Assembly (NCBI GenBank): GCA_036345935.2
Contig: JADWOT020000008.1
Span: 5,869,114 to 5,933,113 of the forward strand
Direction: 5' to 3'
Length of the DNA stretch: 64,000 nucleotides
Source of the DNA: Taenia hydatigena
Lineage: Eukaryota > Platyhelminthes > Cestoda > Cyclophyllidea > Taeniidae
Both the position numbers and the translations under genes were made by a program. The notes under the pieces were generated by a model. That model saw nothing but the letters and a program-made list of their open reading frames with translations. It had not been told where the DNA came from and did not search any database. Positions 47,601-61,800 of this stretch are shown in pieces (positions within the stretch are counted from its first letter, which is position 1; each line of letters starts with the position of its first letter).

Positions 47601-50600
47601 GCTAACTGACGTCGAATGATTGTGTTTGCTTCAAAGGCGTAGTCACTCTCTGCGTCACTTGCTCTGTCTGCATCACGCGGATATTGCAGTTTCCACCCAT
47701 GGTAAATGTGAATTTGCTTTCGTTATTTACAGCCCAGCTGGCTCATTGGTGATGCCTCGACGAAAGAACTTTTAAATACCAGGTCTATGATTTATCACAG
47801 TCCTTCCTGTTTTAAAAGGCAATTTGGGACTTCCGGTCGATGTGGTCAGATGCTGTTAATGGCAGACAACAAGGCTATTGAAAAGTTGTTCTGTGGAACC
47901 GCCTTTTTTTTTCAGGAATTTCGTTTCATTGCAAGTATTCTGGAGAAGACGTTATGTTGTTTTAACCGACTTGATGTTTATTTTATACAAAGTATTTTAA
48001 AGGTTTTTTTGAGGCAATATCTCGGATGTGTGTACTCTCGTAGCTCAGACATTCTCTTGCCACGAACAACAGGACTTCTGGCGGTCGCGTCCTGTTTGCT
48101 TGTCGCACAGAGCGTACTCTCTTGCCTTCTCTATTTATTTCAGTGTTTTAAGAATGGCTTGTCTTTACTCTGGCCACTCTCGGGATACATGTTTTGATTC
48201 TTTTCTCTGGCAGTTGTTCAAGCATTTAATATTAAAGTACCAAATTTGGGTTAACTCTTTCTTCCCTTTGTGATACTTCTCCCGTCCATAGTCACTCGCA
48301 GTCACCTCGCCGAGTTCTCAGGTAGTCTTTCCAAGGATTAGTTACTTATTTTTGCCATTTAATTACCTGGACAATTGCAATCAACTTCACTGTAGGTACT
48401 GGGGTTACTTTTTTGGCAGAGTGCATGGAAAAGTCGGTGGTTCAGTCTCATTATTTCGTCTAATAACCTTGGCCCCTCTTCTATCCCTTTAATAGCATTA
48501 TTTGGATCAATGTTTACGCATTCTATCTGATTCGGATACTTCGTGATACACAGCGTTCTGTTTCTTTCTCCGTTTCTGTACCCAAAAGCAATTCCTCCTA
48601 TTTGTTCACACCTAGAACAGGCGTTTGCAGCTGAAAAGACTATATGGAGAATGGATTTTAGCAATATAGCTGGCAGTCATTGGTGAATTCATTTTTTTTG
48701 ACCCAGCGCTAGCGAGGGCTCTGGTCTGTCAGAAGTATATGCCAATAATAGTAGCACAGATGTGCTTGTAGATTTGTTCGACACCATTGAATCAAGCAAG
48801 CATGAGGTAAAAGAAGTTGCCAAAGATCTCAGTCAATCCCACCACTTTTTTTCTCCCAACCCTCGGTACCTTATATTTAGTACCTACCATCTTTATTCGT
48901 TCCAGAAGTGCTCATAATACCGTTTATCGCAAAATTGTGAGTTCTTTACTTTATTTGGTTCAAATTGTAGGGCTTTTCCTCTCAGATTGACTTGGCTTTT
49001 ACAGGTTGCGGTATTTTTCAAATCAAAGTTGAGTCCTACAGTAATGCAGCTGATTTTAAATTGATTTATGGAACCAAGTCATAAATCGCCTGGCACAGTG
49101 CCTTAGTTATCCGCTCAGTTTCCTTCGATTGCCTCATGTCACATACTACCCTCATGCATTCTACATAATGGCAACTTCTTCCAGTTCATTGTGAGGTCCC
49201 TAAGAGGGCACATTACTCACTGCTGGAACCTGTGAAACTTGTATTTGATCAACATGCATTTTACGCTAGCGCCAGCAGAATCCATTCACCGGTTTGTGTC
49301 CACCAGAAATTAAAAGACATCTGTGTGATCGTGACCCAGAAGATACGAGACACTATCTCACTTTTCCTCCTACTATCAGTCGAAGAGTGTGATTAGTGCT
49401 TCCATCTTTTTCATTTCCCTCATCACTGCCTTGTAGAGTCATGATGGGACGCGACTGGCTGCGGGTGCGGTGAGCGGAATTGTGAGTATCGTGGATCTGC
49501 GAACGGGTGCCATCTTCCCCCTCGATGGCCATGCCGTGCCCGTCCGCTCCGTCGCCTTCTCGCCCGACGGTCGTCTTATTGCCTCCGCTGCCGACGATAA
49601 GCTGATACGCATCTATGACGCGTAGGTTTTTTCTTCACCCACCTCCTCTGTTCCACTCTTTGCGACTTTTTTGTCGCTTCGAAGGGGGCACTCTAAATTA
49701 TGTTATTTTTATTGCCTTCATCATCTACCTCATTCTCTTACCTTCGTTTTCTCGTTGTGTTTGGGTTACCTCTGAAGATGTTGTTATTGGCCTGCGCGTT
49801 TGACAGTAACTTTTACCTTAAATCAGTAGAAGAGTTAGAATACTAGTAGCGAAATCCCATTCCTCCAGGCTTGAAGCTATTTGTGCGTAATTGGAAAGAT
49901 CGGTATCGTCGTGTGCTCAACTCAACCGAACAGCATTCCCTTAAATAGCTTTATGTGTGGCCGCCTTTTTGATCGAATGCTACAGAAACGTCAATAGCAT
50001 GACTTTTGAAATCAGCGCTAACTGCATACTTATTAGATTTTGGGGTATCCGCTCTTGTCGAGGTTTGCCTACAGAATATAAATAATGACAAGTCTAGACG
50101 GTGGGAAAGAAGGTCGGCCAGGTAAATGTCATTCCTCACCACTTTTATCTTTTGGGGTCGACCAAGGCCGCTAACAGCCTTCGTAGACTTGATGTTCCTA
50201 GGTTCTAGCCGTATCTCGTCTGCTGCTGACTAATGCCTTGTGTTCTTGGCCGAATGATAAACAGCTGTTTACGCATTGGTATCTACTTTACACGTGACAC
50301 CTGGGACTCCATCTTCCCTCCTTCCAGCTCCTCAAATTCCATATTTCATGTTAATTATACACAACGGAGACTAATAATTATGCAGCTTGTGTAGGATCAG
50401 ATCTCTTCCCGTCGTTAAAACCCTAGTTCGCTCCTGCTTGTCGAATTTCGTCGAACTCCTCGAAATATATTCATATACGTGTACGCCTCTCCATTAATTT
50501 TCGTAATTTTTCTTCTTAAACCCAAAGCTCGATTCGAAGAGAAGCCGAAGTAGACGCGCGGTTACGCTTTGTACAGCCATTTTGGAATTTCTTTTTCCAC

Positions 50601-53600
50601 AAAGTAATTGCCATGGCTAGAGTCATCTTTCCACTGTATGAAGCCATCTATTTTGACTTAAACATTTTCCCTCAAGGTTGTCTTCACTTCACTTTTCTGC
50701 TCAGATTAGAGCAAATATCGAAATAATGACAAAATTAGGCTGCTGGAACTTGTTTTCAATGCATTAGTCCAGTTGTTATCGCATGTCACGAGTACGTTGC
50801 ACCATTTGTATCGTTCTATTAACTGAAGAAGAAAAGCAAACAAAATGGGACTGTCAGGTTGTGTACAATTTCGTTTCATTGCCTAAACGCATCCTGCAGT
50901 TCAATGCAACGGGCTTGTTTAATGCGAGATAAGTCTATCACTGTGGTTCGTTTCCTAATGTAACGTCAATTGTCATCGCTTTGTTGACGACTTCAAAGGA
51001 AAACTGTTGTTAACCACCTTGCATTGACTTTGTTGTCTGCAAACTCAACTAAGCTGTTTGCCACACTCGTTTGTGATGCCAAGCTTTGATACACAAGTCG
51101 GACTTTCCATGTCTTAGTATGGAATTGTAGCGACCAGGATTCTTGCCAGATGCCTTTTAGTCATAGAACTACGCAGTCGATTTGATGCGGAGTATTGCCA
51201 CGAGTTCTGCCTCCCATCTGTTCCGATATGACCGCGGCGCACAAAGAAGTGCACTTTCATGGGACAGAGAGGCCAAAAGCACCGACTGGCACATGTTCAT
51301 GTCTGATAGAATTGTGTGCTGCATTGCGAGGCGACATTTTTAACAACCCTTAGGTTGCCACTGTGTTTACGAGTGGTTTGCTGAACAAACTTTTAGTCCA
51401 CCTCACCTCGGTCCAAAACGCAATAAGTTTAAATTGAACCGTATTGTCAGGTTTATTTCGTCCTTCCTTGTTATTTTAAATGGAGCACTTTTGTGACCCT
51501 GCGTTGGTTATCAACCCGCTTGTTCGTATGCTTGCCACTGCCATTTTATGAGGAAATTTGCTTCCCTAACCTACACGCGGTGCTTGGGCCACCATTATCT
51601 CTAGGCAATAAATGGTTCTGCAATCACGAGGTTATGCCGACAACACGAACAGCGTTTCTGTCCTGTCTTGGCCAAAATGCGCTTTACTTAAACCGTGATC
51701 ATACAACGTGAGATACCACTCCTTACCCCTCTATGCTTCTTATTCTCTGTTTCGATCCTTTTGAACAAATTTCTGGTTTCGGTAATAGCGTTGATCGGTT
51801 TATGATTATGTAGACTTGGGTATGTTTTAATTACCCTCAGTATTGCAACTCCTGGACCGAGTGTGTGTGTGTGTGTGCGGGTGTGTGAACAGTAGTTGGA
51901 AGGTCACAAGCGTAGACACTACGGTAATAGAGCTCACGCAAAGCTTGCACGCGAAATATTGTGTAGGATTAAAGCAATCAGCATCATGCTAGGAAGTAGT
52001 CGTACCACTTCTTTCCACCGGGTTATCTTGTCTTGCGGTTATCGTCAATTGACTTCGGAAGGCGAAAGTGTTTCGTCCGTACTGGAGACATCACACAACA
52101 CCTACTTCATATTTATGATCTCAGGCTTGAAAAGTTTGGTGGATGTATATTGTTTACTATCAACTGGGGGCATTAATGGATGGCCTTTGGTGGACTTTTT
52201 TGATTGCAGTATTCATAAATGTGAACGTCTGGTACCGGGGATTATGGTGTCGGATGTTCAATTGAATTCTGGCACTTTATTAATTAATCGAATCCGGACG
52301 GGTTTACTTATTGCTTCTTGCTGTCATATTTCTAAGAGTAATTGATTAGTTCAAATAAATTTCATGAGAAAATATTCCAGAATTTTTAATTTCATCACTC
52401 GTTCAAAGGAATACCACTCCTCAAGAAGGTCTCGATGCAGAAGAATCACCATTGCCGATTCACGGAAGACTAAGAGAATCCATTGCTTTACGTGTGGCAG
52501 ATATGATTCCGTAGAAAGCTTTGCCGCCTTTATTTCGGTTGAAGCAATCATCATTACAATCCATAATCTACTTCCAGCAAGACATAGTTTTGCGAAATTA
52601 GCTTTTATAAAATTAATTTTGTTTATGGTCCCATCAATCGGACACCAGCCGTCTGTACTTCCATCTCACTTTTGGTTTCCACTTGCCTCTTTTTTCGTCT
52701 GTGTTAGTGTGTCTTCTGTCTGGCGCAAATGTCAGAAAAAAACGTGGTGAACAAAATTTGGGGACCATCAATGAGGCTATGTGGAGAATTGTGAGGTTTG
52801 AGGTCTTGTATTTTCACGGAAGAGTTTGCCTTTCTTTCGGATCGCATCATATCAATTTGATAGTCATCTGTCTTTGGCAAGGAATCCACACTGAAGCGTA
52901 GACAACTCGAGTACCCTAGAAGTGTGGGGTATAGGGCCATTTCTTTGGCATGCAAAAGACATGCTACATCACAAGTCGTTCAGTCAATAACCATTGTAAA
53001 GTGCATGACAAATTTTTATGACGTACTTAAGGTAATTGAAGCATAAATTCATGCTGTTCTTTGATGCTTATTTTCATCTTTTATTAGATGATGGGTCCAT
53101 TTGCGTACCCTCCACTTTTTCCCCCTTCGATGAAGATGTAAACGAATCGCTCTATCACTTACGGCATACATTACTGAAAGTTGTCTCAGTCGCGTTAATT
53201 CCGAATTACCCTCGCAATATGGACACGTAATTCCTTAAGGTCAGCAAATAAGGTATTTTTCCCGCTGCGATGCATTCACCTTTGAATAATTCAGCATCCA
53301 AATCAAGTTACTTATTTAAATCACTTCCAAGTGAGGCGTTTTATTGCTACACTTCCAAATGCTGCACAGTAGACTTACGAATAATTAAAAGTAGGAGTTT
53401 TTTCACTTGCCTAATGCAAAATCTACGTCTTCTTTTGAGAACACTGTCCTTGGTGCTCTCTGTGATCCCTTTTATGCATTGACTACCGCGAACGCAAGAC
53501 AAAAGCCAAGGAGCTCCATCAGTGATGCTCCTAATCATCTCTGAAGCCTTCCATTAGGCATATCATAGCAGTACTAAAGGCTATTACCCCGCCTCCATAC

Positions 53601-55248
53601 CACCGATTGACAAAATCTGTTCCTAAACCGGTTATCGTCCTACCATAAACCCCATGTTTCGGTGAGAGGTGCGCTTATTTGCGCTTTGTACTCGAAGACC
53701 TGAACTAAGTAAACAATCCAAATTGTGGATCCGCCTCGCTCTCTCTATAGCACTGTATGTAGCGTTGACTGCGTGCAATTTGGTTCGCCCTTTAGCCATG
53801 CGTCTGCGCATCCGCCTCGTGATGCTGTACCACCTCACGTCGACGACACGTGACAGCTCCGGAGCGGGAAGTTGGTGTAGCCTAGTCCACTCCGTGTGTA
53901 ATCACTGCAGTCACGCACACTGTCTCCACGTATTAACAACATTATTCCTCATTGTCTACTTCCTGTTTTTTATGTCCATCGTCAATTCGGCGGCGTTTAT
54001 TTGTGGTAGCTTAAAGGCGTTCTAAGGGGCATTTTGAAGTCTACATAATAGGACTTACGCTACTACCAGATTAAGTGGACGGTACTTTTGCCAGTGTCTG
54101 GCTTGAGGTAGTTTACATAAAGCCGAGGACGCAAATCATTATTCATTTTGATGTTGGGGGCATGAATTTCTAATCTAATGCGTTTTTTGGGAGTTTTTTA
54201 TTCACAAACCTAAATGCGGTTGGACTTTTGTTAGAAAGCTTCTTCGCTATTTTTCCTTTCGCCTTAAGAGCGATTAATGTCTGGAAGTATTCATCTTAGA
54301 TTTGCCCTTATCCAAAGAGCATTTCCCTGACTTCAAAGCAAATCTCATTCCAGCGGAAATTTTATCCTCACTTCAGATTAGTATTTTTTGAAAGAGACTG
54401 AAAGTGAACAATCTTTTTCTACATCATGAATTGAATACCACTCAACAAAGCGGAAAATTTTGTCTTAGAGTACCTGTTCTAAAATTGGTAACTAAGATCG
54501 TTGTTTCCAACCTTCATTGAAAAGTGTTGGCAAACGTTTTATGTTCTCTTTCAAGTGATTTTATGTTTCCGCAATGTTTTCAATCGGCTAAAAGAGCTGT
54601 TCACAATTCAGGGCTTTTATTAGGCAAATTATCCACTCTAAAATTTCGGCTTTGAAGTCAGTGCTGCTCTTGTTTTTCTCATTGCAGTTACTAATTGCTG
54701 GGAGTGTGGGCAGTGTTTAGACAATGGCGCCGAACATTTCAGCTAGAAGCATATTTATAGTAAATCTACAGGGACAATGACAACCTTATAAACAAATTGT
54801 ATCAACATAGTAAATTTTTGTCCCACTCGGGTTCAGAAACGATGGATGTCTGGTGACATCGAGCCTGAATGGCCATTCCTCCTGGGTGGTTTCGGCAGTT
54901 TTTAGTCCAGACAATCGCCACTTGGCCACCGCATCCACTGACAAGACTGTTCGGGTGTGGGACGTCGCTGCAAGCGCTGAGGAGCACGTCTTCTCCGACC
55001 ACGAGGATCAGGTTCGTGTTTGTCATCCTTACTCGTTAGGCAATCGATTGTGTGCGCTACAAAGCACTGCACACCAGCGCTTTCGCGCCAACACTGCTGG
55101 CTGGAAAGTTCAAGACGAGGTGCAACGCTGTTTCCGTCTTCTTTTTTTCTAGGTCTGGGCTGTGCGTTACAACGATGATGGCTCTCATTTACTTTCTGTC
55201 GGTGGTGATCAAAGAATTATGATATATACATGTCCCAATCGTTCTTAA
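42209..55248 (+). CDS. WDR61: WDR61 / SKI8 WD40 protein (first exon not found)
   Basis: WD40 propeller shared by the PAF1 transcription complex and the SKI-exosome RNA decay complex. Seven exons (42209-42236, 42420-42525, 43037-43151, 46027-46233, 49437-49621, 54837-55011, 55153-55248) give 303 aa in frame (human 305). Read: [120 protein letters not shown], ending MIYTCPNRS. These follow human WDR61 blade by blade. The 28-nt exon at 42209 must be preceded by a tiny ATG exon of about four codons, which I could not place between 41790 and 42208. The intron at 43152 starts GCAAGT (GC-AG). Later introns are 2.9, 3.2 and 5.2 kb. Confidence 0.94.
43152..46026 (+). other. Intron 3 of WDR61 (GC-AG), with unrecognised open frames
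   Basis: 2.9 kb intron with donor CAG|GCAAGT. It carries an (ATT)n microsatellite and a 131-codon plus-strand open frame at 43997-44392 (begins [15 protein letters not shown]) next to an 86-codon one at 43692-43952; neither is recognised. Confidence 0.5.
44658..44694. repeat. (ATT)12 microsatellite
   Basis: Perfect ATT trinucleotide repeat of about 12 units inside a WDR61 intron. Confidence 0.95.
46234..49436 (+). other. Intron 4 of WDR61
   Basis: 3.2 kb GT...AG intron. Open frames up to 136 codons (47787-48197) have no recognisable motif. No mobile element was seen. Confidence 0.5.
49622..54836 (+). other. Intron 5 of WDR61
   Basis: 5.2 kb GT...AG intron, the largest in the window. Contains a GT microsatellite near 51861 and two open frames of 149 and 128 codons (51896-52345, 52364-52750) without recognisable motifs. 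No transposon domain was seen. Confidence 0.5.
51861..51887. repeat. (GT)n microsatellite
   Basis: GT dinucleotide run, 51861-51877, interrupted by CGG and resumed for three units. Confidence 0.9.
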
Positions 55249-58200
55249 TGAGGTGACTGCATTTTTGTACTCTTGCATTTGCTCCTTCTGACCTCTTATG
55301 CTTTGGGGGGGGCCTGACGTTTTCTCTGACATACATTCCAATTGTATGTGTTTGGTAAGTTGGTTTTGCGAACTAACTCACAATCATCCACGGGATATAT
55401 TTATGTGGCTTGGGTAAGTACTTGGTGTTTCCCAACAGTCCTTCATTAGCAAAGTGGATAAGCTTTTTTCTTGAATCTCATCACACTCCGCCAGTTATTT
55501 TTGTCAAGAACATGTTTAAAGTTTGCGGAGAAGAAGGTTTTTTGTTGGGAGGTTGTTGGTACCACCGCTTTGTCGTACCCCGCGTCGTCAAAGCGGCCTC
55601 GAAGTTTAAGCTGACAAGTTATCAAGGCACCTAGATCAAAGGTGCTACCGCCTTATTTATTGACAGTCACTAAAGGACGGTCGTTACGATCTGCCCTTGC
55701 GCTTCGTCCACAAAAGTGACACACAAACCACATTAATCATTTCACTCTAGAGGGTTTGTGTGAAATGCTTCTGCACGCTTAAGTAAAAAGTGAGTTTCTT
55801 TTTGTTGTTTTGCTTGTGACTTCCACTATCACCAGTCTTTCATGCAAGTTATCAGAGCTGGCGTAGGTGTAAAGGGTGGAAATCCACTTTTTTAAACCTT
55901 TGTGGTGTTTTTCGGTATCTTACTGAGAAATTGGCAAGCTTGTTTCACCACGGCGTTGATGCCATTTCCAGAGGCTGTTTTAAGGTGTCAAATTTGGAAG
56001 GAGGCCTGGGAGCTCAGTAAATTATGGCGCATGGTTAATTGCTGGAGATTGAAAGGTTCTGCAAGTCTATTTTTGAAGGTAGGTGAAAACCGCACCAGCG
56101 CTTTGAGTATTCAAAATGCTATAAATTTTAAAATGGCGCGTATTTCAAGTTGTCGCTTTGAGAGTTGACAGTTTGGAGTATGCTTTTAACATTTTAGAAT
56201 TTACACCGGAAGTAAGCTATAGAGTGCGAAAAAATTACCAACTTTTTGTGCTGTATCGGACACACTTTCGAGGGACTTTCCTTATGGAGTGTCTTGTAGT
56301 CAGGTTGGCCTTTAGGGTCTGGGTCTTCACATGAGGGTGACCACTCTGGTCCCCCTTTTTACACCGACGTTTGCAGAAGTGGCACAAATAAAGGAAATCA
56401 ACTCACTAAACGGAATTTGTGTGTTCATACCAAGCTGTCGTACGCAAATTCAGTCCTTTGGAGAATTGCTAGTAGCTTGTCTTAGCTGACTTGTTTCAAC
56501 TTGTCATTAATACCGGTCCTTCGACTGGTATATTCGTAGACGTGAGGCGGTTAATTTTCGTTGAGGCTTATCTGTCGACCCTGGGGAGGGACCAGTCCAG
56601 TTTGACTGAGAGTTATTCCACAAAAACTTGGCTCTTTTTTTCGGAAAATAAGCACTGAATGTGCCAGCAATCGGATGTCGTTGCCGTGTCCTTACCAAAA
56701 TTACTTCCTGCATTGTACTCTCCACTCACGCTCATCCAGTCAATCTAGTACTTTAAATTTGGGATGGTGACAATTGGACTCTCCATTCAAACGCCAAAAG
56801 GGGAAAAGTGTCCATAAAGTGCACGGAGAGTGAAGTTTTGGCATTAAATTTCACAGGCTTTTCCGCATATTTTGCGTGGTTTTGCAGTAATTGGTGTCCA
56901 GGGTAAGTGTGTTACCACCACCATCATTTCAAGCCTCCTTGGTACTGTAGCCTGTGAAACATTGGAATTGAATGAACTAATTCTGCTTAGTGTGGTCTGC
57001 ATAAAATGACTGACCAGATCCAAAGAAATTATTATTAAGGTTTGCCTTTGTGATTCTTTATGTTTGACGTTTAGGAAGACGTGCAATCTTACTGCACTTT
57101 GGCGCTCAGGTTACCTTTGAAGCCGTTCAAGAGCACTGAGGGGTTATGATACTGGCGGCATAGATGACACAGATGAGGCACCGTTTTACCAGCTTGTATG
57201 ACGAACCGTAAGAAACAGAACAGGCCACCATGCATGCATCGACACCTTCAATTCACTTAGACGATTTTTTGTGGTAGAGGCTGTGAAATTATCAACAACC
57301 TTGTTCCAGAATGCAGCAGTTTCAGAAGTGGTAAGTACCACGACCTCTTCCCACGCATATTATATCCACATGACAGTAAAAGTATATAAAAAAAGGAGAA
57401 GAGCACTCTCTTGTACTGCAGCAGCGTGCAATGACTTTTTTCAGTCCTTTAAAGTATTTTTTGCATAGATGAACTACTGTAGTTCGACGTGACGTGACAC
57501 GGGAGCGAGACGCCTAGTTGTCTCGCTGTCGTCTCAACACTGTGATCCAAGGGACTGATATAAAACAAATAAATCCTTGTCGAAACGGCGGTGTTAAACA
57601 AATAGGTAACGCAAAAAAGTTAGCTGAAGGTTCACTTTAATCAGTGCTAGTGGTGGACGTTATTTTGGCGTAAAAAAACTGATTTGCATCGAGCCCAGGT
57701 TGACGTGAAAGTACAAACCAGGCTTGCCTGGTCCCTTGAATGGTAATTTATGTATATCGTCGCACACTAAATCCACGAATAGTCATATAAACCTCGTTTT
57801 TTGGAACTGTTTGATTGATAAGAGGCACGAGAAATCAGAGGGATTTTTTTTATTTTCTTTTGGAAGAGCTTAGATTACTCTCATGGGGAAATGAGTAGTC
57901 CAATTGGCCCGAAGGCAGCAGCAGTTGGTTTGTGCATGCGTCTACATGCGTGTGAGGACTTTCTGCAGCAGAGTTTGCTACAATTATGCCTCCATGGAGA
58001 GTTTCGAGCGTTACAAAGCAATACGTCAAGGTGCCCTTTTGTGCATTACTTCCAGTTAGGGGCTCGGAGGCTTGTGTCAGCTAGTGTCACGTTGATCCTC
58101 CTTCCTCCACAGTGTTGAGTCAAAAAGCAAAAAAAGGTATTTAGTTGATGCAAAAGTGGTGATATAGGTCAACGGAATTTTTAATCAGGCTTTCGTTAAA

Positions 58201-58801
58201 TCGGATGCCTACCGAAGTGACGCTGGGACCCTCTAATCAACCAAAGAATGGAAAAGTGGCGCATAGAGCCGCCATCTAACTCCATGAAGCCGCAAATGAA
58301 CGCCACTTTGATCAGTAAACTTCCGTAAACTGTTTATGAGAATAAATTAGAGGCGCAAGGTTGTCAATGAGTGCCTATCGGTGATAGGGGGTCAATCACA
58401 AAAAAAATTATCAGAAATAAGAGCGCTCTGACTAATCATTTCTTTTATAACCACAGTTTCTGCATTTGACTTTGAAGCAGATTGAAGTGATCTCAGATGC
58501 AGCCATTCCTTGGTGAATTATGTTTCACTAATTTGAAACAGCTTCTTCAACTGCCAGCACATCTTTCTGTCCCACATAACCTCCCAATAAAGGAAGAAAA
58601 AGGCTTTATGAGTGTAAAAAAACATATGAACCAAATTTTAGGTAAGGAAATTCTCGAATTATGCACTTTGAATCACGAATAAATGGAAAATGCAACTGAA
58701 CTGAAGCTGAGGTGGTTTGGAAGGACTTGGTAGAAAATAATGTGAAAGCAATAAAATACAATGGATAGTTTTTCTCTGGGGGTGACGCGAAGGTTAGCGA
58801 C
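55249..58801. other. Convergent intergenic region WDR61 / HDHD5
   Basis: 3.5 kb between the two stop codons. Short open frames on both strands show no recognisable motif or splice continuity. It should contain both 3' ends. A run of nine G lies near 55307. Confidence 0.4.
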
Positions 58802-61800
58802 CTAATTAAGGTCACCATTGGCGGAGGCGGGAATAGATGTGGACTCAGAATTGATGAGGGCGCTTTCCAGGGAGAGAATGGAGGCGACAGCATCAGCCAC
58901 GTTGGGAGCTACGAAGCGTGGCTCGTAGAGATGAGAGAGGTCTGGAAAGTCACGGAGTACATGGTGTAGACCCTTCCACTCATCCGGCACTCCATCATGT
59001 TCCTAGTAATGGATGCACACATTCAGATTGATGAAGCCTCTTGTGTCCTTAAATATTGCCATTCGGACCTGGTCATCCGAACCTTCTGAGTTACATCGCC
59101 ATGATCATCAAATTTTTTCCAAAACAAATGTTATTAGCTTTCTTTACTCGGTCAAGCCGCAGATCCTTTTTTTCTCTAAAATTAGCCGATGCACTGTCAG
59201 ATGGATCCGTCTTCTGTCCCTTATTCGTGTCGAGAGCGAAGCCAGTTCCAAGGTCGCATAGTGTACAACTTCTTAAAGGCTTAATTTGTACTTAATGAAA
59301 ACGCTAGAGGGCTTACTCCAAGACACTTAGTTGTCTCAAAGCAATGCAGAAGCAAGGCAAACCAATAATGCAGCAATACGGGATTTGAACGAATTATAAC
59401 TATCCCTGATTATAGCAACTTATTCCTGTGTTCTAAGCAAGCTAGAGCCTTCCTGTGTTACTGCAGGAACACAGGAAGGGGATACAAGCTCCTAGAAAAA
59501 TCTCCTTACGGTGTCCACTTCCATACATGATCTGATGTCCAGGAGTTCTAATCTAGTAATCTTCACCTCAATCACCGTGATGAGAACATTTCATTTGACC
59601 GGAAGAGTGGCGACTTGATCACAAGGCGCGACGTGAAGCCGTTTCAAAACGGGACCGCGGCGACGACTGTTCCCTGTAATGACCAGTTTGGGTCTACCAC
59701 GATTTTGGGCATCATGTCTGTGTCAAAAAGGGTCGCTTTAGAGTTATCTGGGATTATATTAGCTATGCGCACAAGGAAGGACGGACTGTTTACTTAGAAC
59801 TAATAAACAAACTCCATAATAGCCCACTCTAGGCTCTGAGATGATTTCTCTCCAAACTATTTTTACCCGAAGTGAAACATCAAAGAGGCGCATCTGATGA
59901 AATGAAAAAAAGTTAACCATTTTAAAACATTTCTCATTGCAGGTTCATGTGTTACCACGCGTTCTTTGATTTGGCTACGAGATTGCAAGTCGTTCCGGAG
60001 CTTCATTACCTCAGAACTTCATCAGCGAAAACTTAGGCGATATGCTATGGAGGATGGCAGCACTACCGTTATGAATAACTGAATACTGCATCCAAAAGTC
60101 GGCTAAGGAGGCCCAAAACAAAAGGATCACTGAAATTGTTACTACCACCCATTCACAATACCTCTCATTCTGTAAAGACCAGAAGAACTAGAAAATTCAA
60201 ACACTTACACACGGTGAAATGCAGCAAATCCTTATTCGCGTTCCACTTACCTAAGCTTCCAGGAGCTCTCAGTTCGTCTAGGCTACCATGATTTAGTCTT
60301 CACACTTGTATGGCTCGTAACACTTTAAGGGAAAGTGGGGGTACGATTTACCTGATAGACACCGGTGGTTACTAGAACAGGTTCCATAGTGCACGGAGGA
60401 GGTCGTTTGGGTTTCCGCTTTACCAGTTCCCTGAGTATCTCGAACATGGTTCCGGAGCGTCGAATGAGGCTGCCCCATTGGACCTCCTCCTTCTCGCTGA
60501 TTAGGTCCGGCCGCTCACAGATCGTCGTTGAGGGGTTGGAGAAAAGACAGGGGTGCTCGTCTTGCACCAAAGTGTTTATCATCTGAAAGAGGGGGCTCCA
60601 CGTCTCATCAGAGACGGTCTGAAGGTATAGGTTGAAGAGGTTGGCTCCGTAGATGTCCACTTCAGGATTGTCACTACGCATAAAGGGAATGGGAAGAAAT
60701 GACGAATAGGCGTCTAGAGATGCCTTAAGTCACGGCTTCGTCTAAAATCAGATTCATTTTTATGAAGGAATTATGAAGCAGCAGCGAGGGTGAAGGATAA
60801 TTCAGAAGCATTTGAACTAAAATCTCGCTTTGCAACAACTTGGCGGGATTGTTAAACCCAATCGCTCATGGACTAAGTTTGTTTTTTTACCTCCAAGTTC
60901 CGAAATAACCGTCAGCGCCTCGGCTAATGCCTTAGTTTCGTGGTTCAGTTTTGTGCCTATCTTACAGTGATGTCAACATGCATAAAAGCACGGAAGCCAA
61001 CTTTTCCAAAACCGAGATGCTAATGCATAAAACAATGCCTTTTTCAGCCTAAAAATACGGTTTAATCTTTATGAGTGGAGACGCATGACCAGTTCTTTTA
61101 AAATATTTGCTTAATAAATCTGGGTCCCAGCTTGTCCTGTTTTCACAATTGCAGCAGTTCAAGCTGTAACTGTACCTAAGCCTACGCCAAATACTACAAA
61201 TAAAAACTTAAAGTACCTCCCGAGGGTAATGCGCTTCACAGAGGTGAAATGTGAAAATGAAGGGGTGTGGTTTTAGCGTGCCAATTGATGGCACTTTTAC
61301 GAGACTAGACGACATCAAGGCAACCCCACACAGCTGTGTACCAATGAAACACCTCACCCAATGCAGTAGATGCGTTTGAGGGGTCGAGTGGCACCAAAAC
61401 GCTTGGCTGCGATAGCGTTGAGTTGAGACAGGGCGAAGGTGTAGGCAAGAGGGTTAGGCTTGCCTAATAGACCAGTATAGGTGAGACGTCGACCAGTCAG
61501 CTTCTCGTAGAGAATATCCAGGCAGCACAAAAAACACCCCATAGCTATTCGCGGATTGGGAGCATTGCTGGCCCACACAAGGTCGCTTCCGCAGACAAAG
61601 ATTGGCAACTGAGGGGAGGGCGATTTTGCTAATGTGATTTTTAATAAGGAAACAGAAAAATACAGTTGAAATCAAGTGACATAAGTAAATATTTACAAAG
61701 AAACTCCACCGCGTACCGATTAAACCGACAAAATGATGCGCAAATAATGTTGTAGAATCATTTAAAATTCAAAATCACTGTCACTAATGCCTTTGAGGTT

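Noticed and set aside
51896..52750. Open frames of 149 and 128 codons in a WDR61 intron
   Set aside because: No recognisable domain, not co-linear by splicing, and compatible with chance in 5 kb of intron.
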